A stretch of 64,000 bases of DNA, taken from positions 1 through 64,000 of the forward strand of contig NZ_JAMYDU010000027.1 in the NCBI RefSeq assembly GCF_024138395.1, read 5' to 3'. The notes under the pieces were generated by a model. That model was not told the DNA's origin, did no database searches, and saw only the letters and a program-made list of their open reading frames with translations. The position numbers and the translations under genes were made by a program. The DNA comes from Pseudomonas mandelii. Its GTDB lineage: Bacteria; Pseudomonadota; Gammaproteobacteria; Pseudomonadales; Pseudomonadaceae. This document shows, piece after piece, positions 36,167 to 45,016 of the stretch. Every line of letters starts with the position of its first letter. The first letter of the stretch is position 1.

Positions 36167-37021
36167 TTAAATTCGTCGTTCTGATGCAGGTCGCTGGGCG
36201 CCCTGCGAGAAAAAGCGCCGGTGAGTGGACACCGGCATCCGCGCCCTGATGGACGCCTGTTCGCTGCTGTCGCGTTGGGCCAGCAGCACGGCCTCGCCCT
36301 GATCCTGTTGTGCCAGCACGCGCCCCCATGGGTCGACAATCGCGGCATGACCAAAGGTTTCTCGTGGTCCCGGATGCGTCCCGCCCTGGGCTGCCGCGAG
36401 CATGTAACACTGAGTCTCGATGGCCCGCGCGCGAATCAGCACATCCCAATGGGCCGCGCCGGTCACCGCGGTAAAGGCCGACGGTGCGGTAATCAACTCC
36501 GCGCCAGCCGCACGCAATTCGCTGTACAGCTCCGGAAAACGCAGGTCATAACACACCGTAAGGCCGACTCGACCGACCGGCGTGTCGGCAATAACCACAC
36601 CACTGCCATAAGCATAGTCATCTGATTCGCGATAACGCCCGCGATTATCCGCCACGTCTACGTCGAACAGGTGCAGCTTGTCATACCGTGCAACGGTTTC
36701 GCCCCGGTCATCCACCAACAACGAGCACGCATGCACTTTGGCCGTCGGTTGATCCACCGGTGGCAACGGCAATGTGCCGGCCACTATCCATAACTTGAGG
36801 TCGCGGGCGGTCTGTTTCAACCACGGCAGGATCGGGCCTTCGCCCAAGGCTTCGGCGCGGCCGATGTCGGCAATGTCGCGACGGCCCATGGCGGCGAAGT
36901 TTTCCGGCAGCACGGCAAGCCGCGCGCCACCGGTCGCCGCCTGCTCAAGCAGACGACGGGCCTGGGCCAGATTGGCCAGCACGTCGCTCTGGCTGACCAT
37001 TTGAATCACCGCTACAGACAT
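36167..37021 (-). CDS. Carbon-nitrogen hydrolase family protein (deaminated glutathione amidase-like)
   Basis: The 284-residue nitrilase-superfamily amidase has the catalytic residues Glu (LPENFAAM, near 44), Lys (YDKLHLFDVD, near 113) and Cys (TVCYDLRFPELY, near 155). The DVDVADNRGRYRESD segment points to the Nit1/YbeM subgroup that repairs deaminated glutathione (inference by similarity). The start is the ATG at 37021 (MSVAVIQMVS); the longer ORF to 37120 runs into a REPIN. It lies between yhdP-like and tldD on the same strand, separated from the former by a REPIN. Confidence 0.88.
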   Translation of the reverse strand: MSVAVIQMVSQSDVLANLAQARRLLEQAATGGARLAVLPENFAAMGRRDIADIGRAEALGEGPILPWLKQTARDLKLWIVAGTLPLPPVDQPTAKVHACSLLVDDRGETVARYDKLHLFDVDVADNRGRYRESDDYAYGSGVVIADTPVGRVGLTVCYDLRFPELYSELRAAGAELITAPSAFTAVTGAAHWDVLIRARAIETQCYMLAAAQGGTHPGPRETFGHAAIVDPWGRVLAQQDQGEAVLLAQRDSSEQASIRARMPVSTHRRFFSQGAQRPASERRI

Positions 37022-37050
37022 GGCCTGTTCCTTACTCAAAACAACACATA

Positions 37051-37136
37051 CCTGTAGGAGCGAGGCTTGCCCGCGAAGGCGTCTTTCCTGACGCACCGTG
37101 GCGCGTCGGTTCGCGGGCAAGCCTCGCTCCTACAGG
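37051..37136. repeat. REPIN between nitrilase-like gene and yhdP-like gene
   Basis: Inverted CCTGTAGGAGCGAGGCTTGC copies sit at both ends, with a spacer holding CTGACGCACCGTGGCGCGTCGG. It lies inside what is otherwise a same-strand gene run. Confidence 0.88.
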
Positions 37137-37196
37137 TGCATTAGAACGTAGGGACATGCTACTCCATAGGCCCAAAGAGTGCTTTTTCAAAAGAAT

Positions 37197-40100
37197 TCAA
37201 AAAGGCTTGTCGAAGGTGATTTTCGGTTCTTTCCATGGGCCTTTGACGGTGTATTTGACGCTGGCAAAGCGCGCCACGCGGTCACCGATCAGCTTATCGA
37301 TCAGGAACAGCGCCCCGCCGATGGCCGGTGCACCGACGATCAGCGCGGCAATCGGCAGATTGTTGGTCACCGGTAAAGTCACCAACAACTTGGCATCGAC
37401 CTGATCAGCCACCAGGTCCAGCGTGCCGTTGAGCTCCACATTGCTCGACGGCCCGGTCAGCAGAATGGGTTCACGGGTCACGTAGACCCCGTTACTGGCG
37501 ACCAGCAGGCCTTTGACCCGGTCATAACTCAAGCCTTTGCCGAACAGGTCGGAAAAGTCCAGGCGCAAGCGGCGCCCGATGGAGTTGAAGTTGAGCAGAC
37601 CAAATACCCGTAGCGCCTGAGCACCGCCCTCGACTTCAACAAACTGACCTTTATTCAGTGACGCATCAAGGCTGCCGGAGAAGCGTTTGGTCGCCAGCCA
37701 CGCGGGTGACCCAGGCCAGCGACCATCGACATCCATATGAAATTCTTCACTGGTGACGCTCGGTGCAAAACCCCAGCCCTTGAGCACGTCGGCAAGGTTC
37801 CTGCCACTGACTCGGCCCTTATACCAACTGCTGGAATTACCCGGGATGCCTTCCCAGCCACCGCTGCCCCGCAAGAGGATGCCCTTGAGGCCCAGATCAA
37901 GGGCATTGAAGGCAATGCCCTTGGGGGTCGGTCGAACTTTCAGGTGCCACGCGCCCACCAGATCCGGCCCCTGGAACAGCTGATTGATGGTGAGATCCAA
38001 CGCCGGAATCTTCGTCGGGTCCACCGTGGCCAGCGGATCCGGCGAATTCTCGTCAGCCAGCGCCGCAGGGTCTCGTGCCGGCAAACGTACATATTGCAGA
38101 TTGACCGCAATCGGTGCGGCTTTCGCATCGGCAATTGCGACGCTGCCCTTGGCCTGCTGACTATCGAGTTGCAGGGCCCATGCGGCCGGTTTGCGTGCCA
38201 ACTTCACCGACGCCTGATCGAGGGTGGTGCCAAAACCGCTGAGCTTGCCAATCTTCAAATCCGCGCCACTGAGCAACTGCTTGGCACTGCCGCCCGGATC
38301 CTGGCCAGCATATTTGTTCATCAGGTCCTGCCAAGGGGCAATATCCAGCTCGGACAGTACGCCACGCACGCGCAAGCCTTTGGCACCGGGCAACACCGCA
38401 CTGCCGCCACCGAGAAGCAACTCGCCGCGACCGTCGGCGAAATTGGCGGTCGGTGCCGCAAACGTGAAGCTTGCCAGTTCACCATAGGTGGCCCAGTAAC
38501 GCCGCTCGGCTCCTTGCAGGGTCATGCGGAACACGGTATCGCGCCCGACATCGGCTGCCATGCCGAATGGTGCCGGCAAATCCACCGCCACACCTTTGAG
38601 ATTGGAACTGACCATCAATTGACTGTCGGCGCCATCAAGGTTCAGTTGCAGTTGATAAGGAATCGTCCCCGTCACCGGCAATGGCTGAGTGACATTCAGC
38701 CATTCAGTCAGTTTTTTGACCTCGACCTCACTCGCCGCCGCGACCCGAGTGTTGAGCTTGCCCGGGCTGCCTTGAGCGAATATTTGTGCGGTCACCGGTT
38801 TGTCGAAGGCTCGCGCCGTGATCTTTTGCCCGCTCAGACCTTTGGTGCTGTCGAAACGGAAATCGCCCTTGAGTTGCGTCAGTTCCAGGGTGGGCTCACT
38901 GAGCTTCAAACGGGCCTTGGCGGTCTTGAAGTCGACGAGGATTTTCGGCTGCTCGCCTTTGACCAGCGGGATATCCAGTTTGAGCTTGCCTTGTAGATCG
39001 CCCTCGCCTTCCCAGCCAGCGAACGTGTCGGCGGTGCCGATCGGCGCTTCCTGCAAAATTTTCAGGCCATCGCCCAACCCGCCAGCGAACGCACCGTCGA
39101 GAAATAGATGAGGACTCTGCCCGACAGGCGCACGCGGAATATTGACGTAGACATCGCGGACGTGGGTGTCGAGCAATTGGCCCTTGCTGGCGAGGATCCG
39201 CACGCCGCTGTCTTCGATGAACACATCGCCGCTGACCTTGCTGACATGCGGCCAGCCCGGCTGAAACGCCAGCTCGGCATCGTGAACCTTGAAAAACAGG
39301 CTGATGCTGCGCGCCGTATCGGCGGCGCCGTGGTTCAGCGAACCTTGGTACTGGAAGAAGCCTTCATCCACCGCGCCTTTGAGAATCGCGGTGCGCAGCC
39401 ATTCGTCCAGCCCCGGGCTGAGAACCGTCGGCAGATACTTGGCGGTGTAGCGACCGTCGCCATCGACCAGGCCGACCCGCAGGTCCATGTAGTCTTCCTG
39501 GGTGTGATCGAAATGCAGGCGGATCAGGAAGTCACCGGCAATCTTGCCCTCCTCGCCCAACACCTTCAGGTAAGGCGAGATCAGGGTGAAACCTTCTTTG
39601 TCGAGTTTCCAGGTCAACCGGGCATTGGCCTGAATGTACTGCCATGGCTTGGCGAAAAGCGGGTCCAGGTGCAGGGAGAAATCCTTGCTGTCCATGCGCA
39701 ACTCGCCCTGCCCGAGGTCGCCGCTGATGCTGCCACTGACATTTCGCACCGCCGGTGCACCGCGATAAGCGTCGAAGCCGACTTTTTCCAGATTGGCGGC
39801 AAAGCTGAATATGCTGTCATCGGTCGCCTTCGGTCGCACGTCAATCAGCACATTGCGCAAAACACCGGTGACCTTGAGGCGCTCGACCGCCGTGGCGACA
39901 CCTTCGGGCAGTGGGCCCAGTGCGTTCAGCAGCGGAGTGAGCGGTGTGAGATCGAGACGGTCGGCTTGCAGATGCAAGAGCTCTGGCGCCTTGTCTGTCG
40001 CGGCAGTTTGTTGAAATTGCAGTTTCGATTCCCAGCGGCTGTCGCCCAGGCTCATGGCCAGAGAATCCAGGGTCATCTGGACGCCTGTGGAACTGCGCTG

Positions 40101-41000
40101 AAAATACCCGTTCAGCGCCAGATTATTGATCTGGATCGGCTTGCGCTCAGCATAGGCACCCTTGAGTTGCGGCGCGTTCAAACGGATCGCGGCACTTTGC
40201 AGAGTGCCCTTGCTCCAGTTTGCCCAGAGCTCGCCACCGGCCTTGATCTCGGAAAAATTCCATTGCTGGGTCAGGCGCTCGGGCAACCATTTTGACCAAT
40301 CACTCTGCGGCAGGCTCAGGTAAGCGTCCGCTTCGCCGTCCTTCCATTGGGCGGCGCGCAAACGGGTACGCAGGCTCATCGCAACCGGTTGGCCGTCGGG
40401 CAGGGTCAGTCGGGCATCGAGCCGCTGGCGGGATGGACCGGTTTTCAGATTCAGGCCGACGTACGTCAGGGTTAGCGGCGATTCTCTCAATGGCTGCAAG
40501 GTGATCTGGCTGTCGAGCACCGACAGTTGCTGAACCATCTGCATGCGATTGAGCAGTTGCTCCGGATTCAGCGGCTGGTCCTGCTGCACCGGCAACCCTT
40601 CCAGCGCCCAATGACCGTCTTCACCTTCTTTGAGGCTGATCTTCAGGCCGTTGAGTTCCAGATGTGCGATGCGCACTTCGCGTGCCAGCAGGCTGGCCCA
40701 GAGATCCGGCACCGCGCGCACCTGATCCAGGCGCAAGGCATTGGAGCCCTCGCCGACCATTACGTCATGGGCCAGCAGAACCGGGGCGAGGCCGCTCCAG
40801 CTGCCTTCAAGCGTGCCGATCCGCAGGGGCATGCCCAAGGTATCGCTGGCTTTGTCTTCGACGTCGGTACGGTACTCGGCCACCAGCGGCGTCAGTTCCC
40901 GGCCGAGGCTGACGAACAGCGCCATCAGCACTAAAACCAACGCACACAGGCCCAGACCCCAGCGGGTCAGTGCGGCCAAAATGCGTGTCAGACGTTCCAT
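37197..41000 (-). CDS. YhdP family AsmA-like protein
   Basis: At 1267 residues this is the longest gene in the window. It has one N-terminal transmembrane helix (about residues 8-32) and a very long periplasmic body of repeating beta strands (DUF3971 and AsmA-C type). The C-terminal hydrophobic segment LPIAALIVGAPAIGGALFLID precedes FDKPF. YhdP, TamB and YdbH form bridge-like channels that move phospholipids to the outer membrane (family knowledge). I took the ATG at 41000 (MERLTRILAAL) with GGAG upstream. It lies in the mreBCD-maf-rng-yhdP-tldD order known for Pseudomonas and complements the Mla system encoded 17 kb away. Confidence 0.92.
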   Translation of the reverse strand: MERLTRILAALTRWGLGLCALVLVLMALFVSLGRELTPLVAEYRTDVEDKASDTLGMPLRIGTLEGSWSGLAPVLLAHDVMVGEGSNALRLDQVRAVPDLWASLLAREVRIAHLELNGLKISLKEGEDGHWALEGLPVQQDQPLNPEQLLNRMQMVQQLSVLDSQITLQPLRESPLTLTYVGLNLKTGPSRQRLDARLTLPDGQPVAMSLRTRLRAAQWKDGEADAYLSLPQSDWSKWLPERLTQQWNFSEIKAGGELWANWSKGTLQSAAIRLNAPQLKGAYAERKPIQINNLALNGYFQRSSTGVQMTLDSLAMSLGDSRWESKLQFQQTAATDKAPELLHLQADRLDLTPLTPLLNALGPLPEGVATAVERLKVTGVLRNVLIDVRPKATDDSIFSFAANLEKVGFDAYRGAPAVRNVSGSISGDLGQGELRMDSKDFSLHLDPLFAKPWQYIQANARLTWKLDKEGFTLISPYLKVLGEEGKIAGDFLIRLHFDHTQEDYMDLRVGLVDGDGRYTAKYLPTVLSPGLDEWLRTAILKGAVDEGFFQYQGSLNHGAADTARSISLFFKVHDAELAFQPGWPHVSKVSGDVFIEDSGVRILASKGQLLDTHVRDVYVNIPRAPVGQSPHLFLDGAFAGGLGDGLKILQEAPIGTADTFAGWEGEGDLQGKLKLDIPLVKGEQPKILVDFKTAKARLKLSEPTLELTQLKGDFRFDSTKGLSGQKITARAFDKPVTAQIFAQGSPGKLNTRVAAASEVEVKKLTEWLNVTQPLPVTGTIPYQLQLNLDGADSQLMVSSNLKGVAVDLPAPFGMAADVGRDTVFRMTLQGAERRYWATYGELASFTFAAPTANFADGRGELLLGGGSAVLPGAKGLRVRGVLSELDIAPWQDLMNKYAGQDPGGSAKQLLSGADLKIGKLSGFGTTLDQASVKLARKPAAWALQLDSQQAKGSVAIADAKAAPIAVNLQYVRLPARDPAALADENSPDPLATVDPTKIPALDLTINQLFQGPDLVGAWHLKVRPTPKGIAFNALDLGLKGILLRGSGGWEGIPGNSSSWYKGRVSGRNLADVLKGWGFAPSVTSEEFHMDVDGRWPGSPAWLATKRFSGSLDASLNKGQFVEVEGGAQALRVFGLLNFNSIGRRLRLDFSDLFGKGLSYDRVKGLLVASNGVYVTREPILLTGPSSNVELNGTLDLVADQVDAKLLVTLPVTNNLPIAALIVGAPAIGGALFLIDKLIGDRVARFASVKYTVKGPWKEPKITFDKPF

Positions 41001-41075
41001 GTCAGTTGGCTCCCATGGCAAAAATACTGCAAAAAGCTGAGGCCAGCCGTTCTAGTACAGGTGAAACACAACGAT

Positions 41076-42533
41076 TCAGAGCAGCACCACGTCGTATTGT
41101 TCCTGGGAATACATGGTTTCCACCTGGAACCGAATGGTGCGCCCGATAAAGCCTTCGAGCTCGGCGACGTTGCCCGATTCTTCATCGAGCAAACGGTCGA
41201 CCACTTTCTGATTTGCCAGCACGCGATAGCCTTCTGCCTGATAAGCCCGGGCCTCGCGCAGGATTTCGCGGAAGATCTCGTAGCACACGGTTTCCGGAGT
41301 CTTGAGTTTGCCTCGCCCCTGGCAACTGCTGCACGGTTCGCACAGCACTTGCTCAAGACTTTCGCGGGTGCGCTTGCGGGTCATTTGCACCAGGCCCAAC
41401 TCGGTGATGCCGATGATGTTGGTCTTGGCGTGATCGCGTTCCAGTTGCTTCTCGAGGGTGCGCAACACCTGACGCTGATGTTCTTCATCTTCCATGTCGA
41501 TGAAGTCGATGATGATGATCCCGCCCAGGTTGCGCAGACGCAGCTGACGGGCAATGGCGGTGGCGGCTTCGAGGTTGGTCTTGAAGATGGTTTCTTCGAG
41601 ATTGCGATGACCGACAAAGGCCCCGGTGTTGACGTCAATGGTGCTCATGGCTTCCGCCGGATCGACCACCAGATAACCGCCGGACTTGAGCGGCACCTTG
41701 CGTTCCAGGGCTTTCTGGATTTCGTCTTCGACACCGTACAAGTCGAAGATCGGTCGTTCGCCGGGGTAATGCTCCAGGCGGTCGGCGATTTCCGGCATCA
41801 GTTCGGCGACGAATTGCGTGGTTTTCTGGAAGGTTTCCCGGGAGTCGATGCGGATCTTTTCGATCTTCGGGCTCACCAGGTCACGCAAGGTGCGCAGCGC
41901 CAGGCCGAGGTCTTCGTAGATCACACTCGGCGCGCTGATGGTTTTGATCTGTTCGTTGATCTGGTCCCAGAGCCTGCGCAGGTAGCGGATGTCCATGAGG
42001 ATTTCATCGGCCCCGGCCCCTTCTGCAGCGGTGCGCAAAATGAAACCGCCGGCTTCCTTGATGCCTTCTTTGGCCACGCAGTCGGTAACCACTTGCTTGA
42101 GACGTTCGCGCTCGGCTTCGTCCTCGATCTTCAGGGAAATGCCGACGTGGGCGGTGCGCGGCATGTACACCAGATAGCGCGACGGAATCGACAGTTGCGT
42201 GGTCAGGCGTGCGCCTTTGGAACCGATCGGGTCCTTGGTGACTTGCACCACCAGGCTCTGACCTTCATGAACCAGCGCGCTGATGCTTTCCACCGTCGGG
42301 CCTTCGCGAAGGGAAATCTCCGAGGCATGAATGAACGCGGCGCGGTCCAGACCGATATCGACGAAGGCGGCCTGCATGCCTGGCAATACCCGCACGACCT
42401 TGCCTTTATAGATGTTGCCGACGATCCCGCGCTTTTGCGTGCGCTCGACGTGGACCTCTTGCAGCACACCGTTTTCGACCACCGCCACGCGCGATTCCAT
42501 CGGCGTGATGTTGATCAGGATCTCTTCACTCAT
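41076..42533 (-). CDS. rng: Ribonuclease G
   Basis: The 485-residue endoribonuclease matures the 16S rRNA 5' end and degrades some mRNAs. It has an N-terminal S1 domain (GNIYKGKVVRVLPGMQAAFVDIG, residues 38-60) and the RNase E/G catalytic core with IDVNTGAFVG and IIIDFIDMEDEEH holding metal-binding aspartates. The zinc-link CEPCSSCQGRG is at about 400. It lacks the long RNase E C-terminal scaffold. The ATG at 42533 (MSEEILINI) matches the family. It follows maf by 57 bp. Confidence 0.95.
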   Translation of the reverse strand: MSEEILINITPMESRVAVVENGVLQEVHVERTQKRGIVGNIYKGKVVRVLPGMQAAFVDIGLDRAAFIHASEISLREGPTVESISALVHEGQSLVVQVTKDPIGSKGARLTTQLSIPSRYLVYMPRTAHVGISLKIEDEAERERLKQVVTDCVAKEGIKEAGGFILRTAAEGAGADEILMDIRYLRRLWDQINEQIKTISAPSVIYEDLGLALRTLRDLVSPKIEKIRIDSRETFQKTTQFVAELMPEIADRLEHYPGERPIFDLYGVEDEIQKALERKVPLKSGGYLVVDPAEAMSTIDVNTGAFVGHRNLEETIFKTNLEAATAIARQLRLRNLGGIIIIDFIDMEDEEHQRQVLRTLEKQLERDHAKTNIIGITELGLVQMTRKRTRESLEQVLCEPCSSCQGRGKLKTPETVCYEIFREILREARAYQAEGYRVLANQKVVDRLLDEESGNVAELEGFIGRTIRFQVETMYSQEQYDVVLL

Positions 42534-42590
42534 GGCAGGGTCTCGTTCAGGCATGTTCACGATAATGGCCGCATCTTGTCAGTACGACGC

Positions 42591-43187
42591 TCAGCGCGCG
42601 TTAAGGGTTTGCCAACAGGGTATGCCGAAATGGCCGAGCAGCTCGCAGGTTTCGCACAGGGGCAATCCGACCACCGCCGAATAGCTGCCGTTGAGCCCGG
42701 CGACGAACACCGCGCCCAGTCCTTGAATCCCATAGCCGCCAGCCTTGTCCCGGGGTTCGCCGCTGGCCCAGTAGGCCGCTGCTTCGTCGCAGTCGATGGT
42801 GCGAAAACGCACCAGACTGCGCACCACCAAAGACTCGCAACGCGCGCCATCGCGCACCGCAATCGCTGTCAGCACTTCATGTTCGCGCCCGGACAACAGC
42901 ATAAGCATGGCGCATGCGTCGGCTTCGTCCACCGGCTTGCCGAGAATTTTCCCGTCCAGCACCACGGCGGTGTCGGCACCCAGCACGCAGAAATCCGCGT
43001 CGGACACGACCGTGCCATGCCCGGCCTCGGCCTTGCCGCGCGCCAGACGCTCGACATAGGCCGATGGGCATTCTTCAGGTAAAGGGGATTCATCAATGTC
43101 CGCGCTGATGACGGAGAACGACACGCCGATCTGCGTGAGTAGTTCACGCCGACGCGGCGAGCCTGAGGCGAGGTACAGCTGTTTCAT
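42591..43187 (-). CDS. Maf-like nucleotide pyrophosphatase (YhdE type)
   Basis: The 198-residue house-cleaning pyrophosphatase begins MKQLYLASGSPRRRELL, the Maf phosphate-binding signature. It carries the catalytic aspartate segment VLGADTAVVLDG. Its position beside mreD and rng identifies it with E. coli YhdE, which hydrolyses dTTP and UTP and modified pyrimidine nucleotides (family knowledge). The ATG at 43187 has a strong GGGAGA site; a TTG one codon earlier is unlikely. Shape-gene context has linked Maf to septation in other bacteria. Confidence 0.92.
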   Translation of the reverse strand: MKQLYLASGSPRRRELLTQIGVSFSVISADIDESPLPEECPSAYVERLARGKAEAGHGTVVSDADFCVLGADTAVVLDGKILGKPVDEADACAMLMLLSGREHEVLTAIAVRDGARCESLVVRSLVRFRTIDCDEAAAYWASGEPRDKAGGYGIQGLGAVFVAGLNGSYSAVVGLPLCETCELLGHFGIPCWQTLNAR

Positions 43188-43207
43188 CAAGACATCTCCC
43201 TGCTAGC

Positions 43208-43249
43208 GCCCTGTCTCACAAATACTGTTCCTTTTTGTCGAGACAGGGC
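43208..43249. other. Hairpin between mreD and maf
   Basis: GCCCTGTCTC (43208-43217) pairs perfectly with GAGACAGGGC (43240-43249), and ACAAA/TTTGT inside can extend the structure. There is no T run right after the stem, so it may be an RNA-processing or attenuation site rather than a full terminator. Confidence 0.5.
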
Positions 43250-43276
43250 ACCGGTGCGAGCACATGCCTGACCGAA

Positions 43277-43768
43277 TTAATTGATTTTGTAGCGTCGACG
43301 CAAACCGCGCAAACCGTAGCTGATCCAAGGCCAGAGCAACGCGCTGACCAGTGCCGGCAACACCAGCGCCAGGGTCGGCTGACGATTGCCGGTCAGGGCG
43401 CTCAGCCACAACTGAACCAGTTGGGCGAGGCCGAAGATCACCAGGATCACCAGGCTCTGTTGCCACATCGGGAACATGCGCAGGCGCTGTTGCAGCGATA
43501 GCACCAGGAAGGTAATGAGCGTGAGGATCAACGCGTTCTGGCCCAGCAACGTGCCATACAGCACGTCTTCGGCCAGCCCCAGGCACCAGGCAGTCACCAT
43601 GCCGACTTTCTGTGGCAGGGCCAACGCCCAGAAGGCCAACAGCAAGGCCAGCCACAGAGGACGCAGCACTTCCATGAACTGCGGCAACGGCGAAACGCTG
43701 AGCAGCATGCCGATGGCGAAGGTCAACCAGACCATCCAGCCGTTTCGGGAGGAAGTTGCACCACCCAT
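43277..43768 (-). CDS. mreD: Rod shape-determining protein MreD
   Basis: The 163-residue integral membrane protein has about five hydrophobic spans (for example WMVWLTFAIGMLLSVSPLPQ). It ends with the basic tail GLRGLRRRYKIN. It is part of the elongasome with MreC, MreB, RodZ and PBP2. Its start overlaps the mreC stop by one base. Confidence 0.92.
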   Translation of the reverse strand: MGGATSSRNGWMVWLTFAIGMLLSVSPLPQFMEVLRPLWLALLLAFWALALPQKVGMVTAWCLGLAEDVLYGTLLGQNALILTLITFLVLSLQQRLRMFPMWQQSLVILVIFGLAQLVQLWLSALTGNRQPTLALVLPALVSALLWPWISYGLRGLRRRYKIN

Positions 43769-44838
43769 TATTCTCTTCCCCCAGTGGTGGCCGGCGCGGA
43801 GACAGGCGGTTTGGCAGCAGGCTTCACGGCAGCGGGGGCCGACGCGGGTGGCTTGCCGGCAGCATGGGCAGCGACAGGTTTTGCCGGGGTCGCGGCAGCA
43901 GGTGCAGCCGCCGGAACAGCCGGAGCCGCCACGGCAGCCGGTATCACCGACACGGCAGGTTTGGGCACGGTCGCGGGAATGATCGGCCCACCGCCATGCT
44001 GGTCCAGCGCTTCCTGAGCCTGGGCGGCGTCATTGGCGCGCTCCTCAGGTGTGCGCCCGTCACTGAATACCAACAACAGATAACGGCTGCGGTTTAACGC
44101 AGCGGTCGGCACCGCACGGACGATGGCGAACGGCTGACCGGAATCGTGAATCACTTCCTTGACCGTCGCCACGGGGTAACCCGCCGGGAAACGCTGACCG
44201 AGGCCGGAGCTGACCAGCAGATCGCCTTCTTTAATGTCGGCGGTATCGGCCACATGCCGCAGCTCAAGGCGTTCCGGGTTACCGGTGCCGCTGGCGATCG
44301 CCCGCAGACCGTTACGGTTCACCTGCACTGGAATGCTGTGGGTGGTGTCGGTCAGCAACAGTACGCGGGAGGTGTATGGCATCAACTCCACCACCTGCCC
44401 CATCAGGCCACGGGCATCGAGCACCGGCTGACCGAGGACCACACCGTCGCGCTCACCTTTATTGATGATGATCCGATGGGTAAAGGGGTTGGGGTCCATG
44501 CCGATCAACTCGGCCACTTCGACCTTTTCGTTGACCAGCGCGGAAGAGTTGAGCAACTCGCGCAGCCGAACGTTCTGCTCGGTCAGGGCGGCCAGCTTTT
44601 GCATGCGCCCCTGCAACAGCAGGTTTTCGGTTTGAAGTTTTTCGTTTTCGGCGACCAGCTCGGTCCGGCTGCCAAATTGGCTGGCCACACCTTGCCATAG
44701 CCGCTGCGGCAGGTCGGTGACCCAGTAAGACTGCATCAGCACCAGCGACATTTGGCTACGCACTGGCTTGAGCAGTGTGAAGCGGGCATCGACCACCATC
44801 AGCGCGACCGATAGCACGGCCAGCACCAACAAGCGCAC
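43768..44838 (-). CDS. mreC: Rod shape-determining protein MreC
   Basis: The protein (356 residues from the GTG at 44838) has an N-terminal membrane helix and a coiled coil (AENEKLQTENLLLQGRMQKL, near 64-83). A periplasmic beta domain covers residues 100-280. A long Ala/Pro-rich tail of about 70 residues follows. It bridges MreB and the peptidoglycan synthases. The start is uncertain. The frame is open further upstream, with no ATG, and an excellent AGGAG six bases before an ATT codon at 44874 would add twelve plausible residues (IKPLFTKGPSLG). A 13-codon ATG ORF (44911-44870) overlaps that ATT. Confidence 0.9.
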   Translation of the reverse strand: MRLLVLAVLSVALMVVDARFTLLKPVRSQMSLVLMQSYWVTDLPQRLWQGVASQFGSRTELVAENEKLQTENLLLQGRMQKLAALTEQNVRLRELLNSSALVNEKVEVAELIGMDPNPFTHRIIINKGERDGVVLGQPVLDARGLMGQVVELMPYTSRVLLLTDTTHSIPVQVNRNGLRAIASGTGNPERLELRHVADTADIKEGDLLVSSGLGQRFPAGYPVATVKEVIHDSGQPFAIVRAVPTAALNRSRYLLLVFSDGRTPEERANDAAQAQEALDQHGGGPIIPATVPKPAVSVIPAAVAAPAVPAAAPAAATPAKPVAAHAAGKPPASAPAAVKPAAKPPVSAPATTGGRE

Positions 44839-44958
44839 GCCCAGTGAGGGGCCTTTGGTGAAAAGCGGTTTAATAAGCCGCTCCTCCCAGGCAAATGTTC
44901 TCTTTATTCATACGGCATCAAACCGGCCTGGATGCAGACTGACAGAAGATAAACGCAA

Positions 44959-44984
44959 CAGGCAGCACTGCAAAGTGCTGCCTG
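44959..44984. terminator. Hairpin between mreB and mreC
   Basis: A perfect 11-bp stem (CAGGCAGCACT / AGTGCTGCCTG) closes a four-base loop. It lies 33 bp past the mreB stop on the minus strand. The downstream T run is weak (TTGCGTTT), so partial termination that lowers mreCD relative to mreB is plausible (inference). Confidence 0.6.
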
Positions 44985-45016
44985 CGCGCTCAACAGCATA
45001 GAGGCGATCCGGCGAC

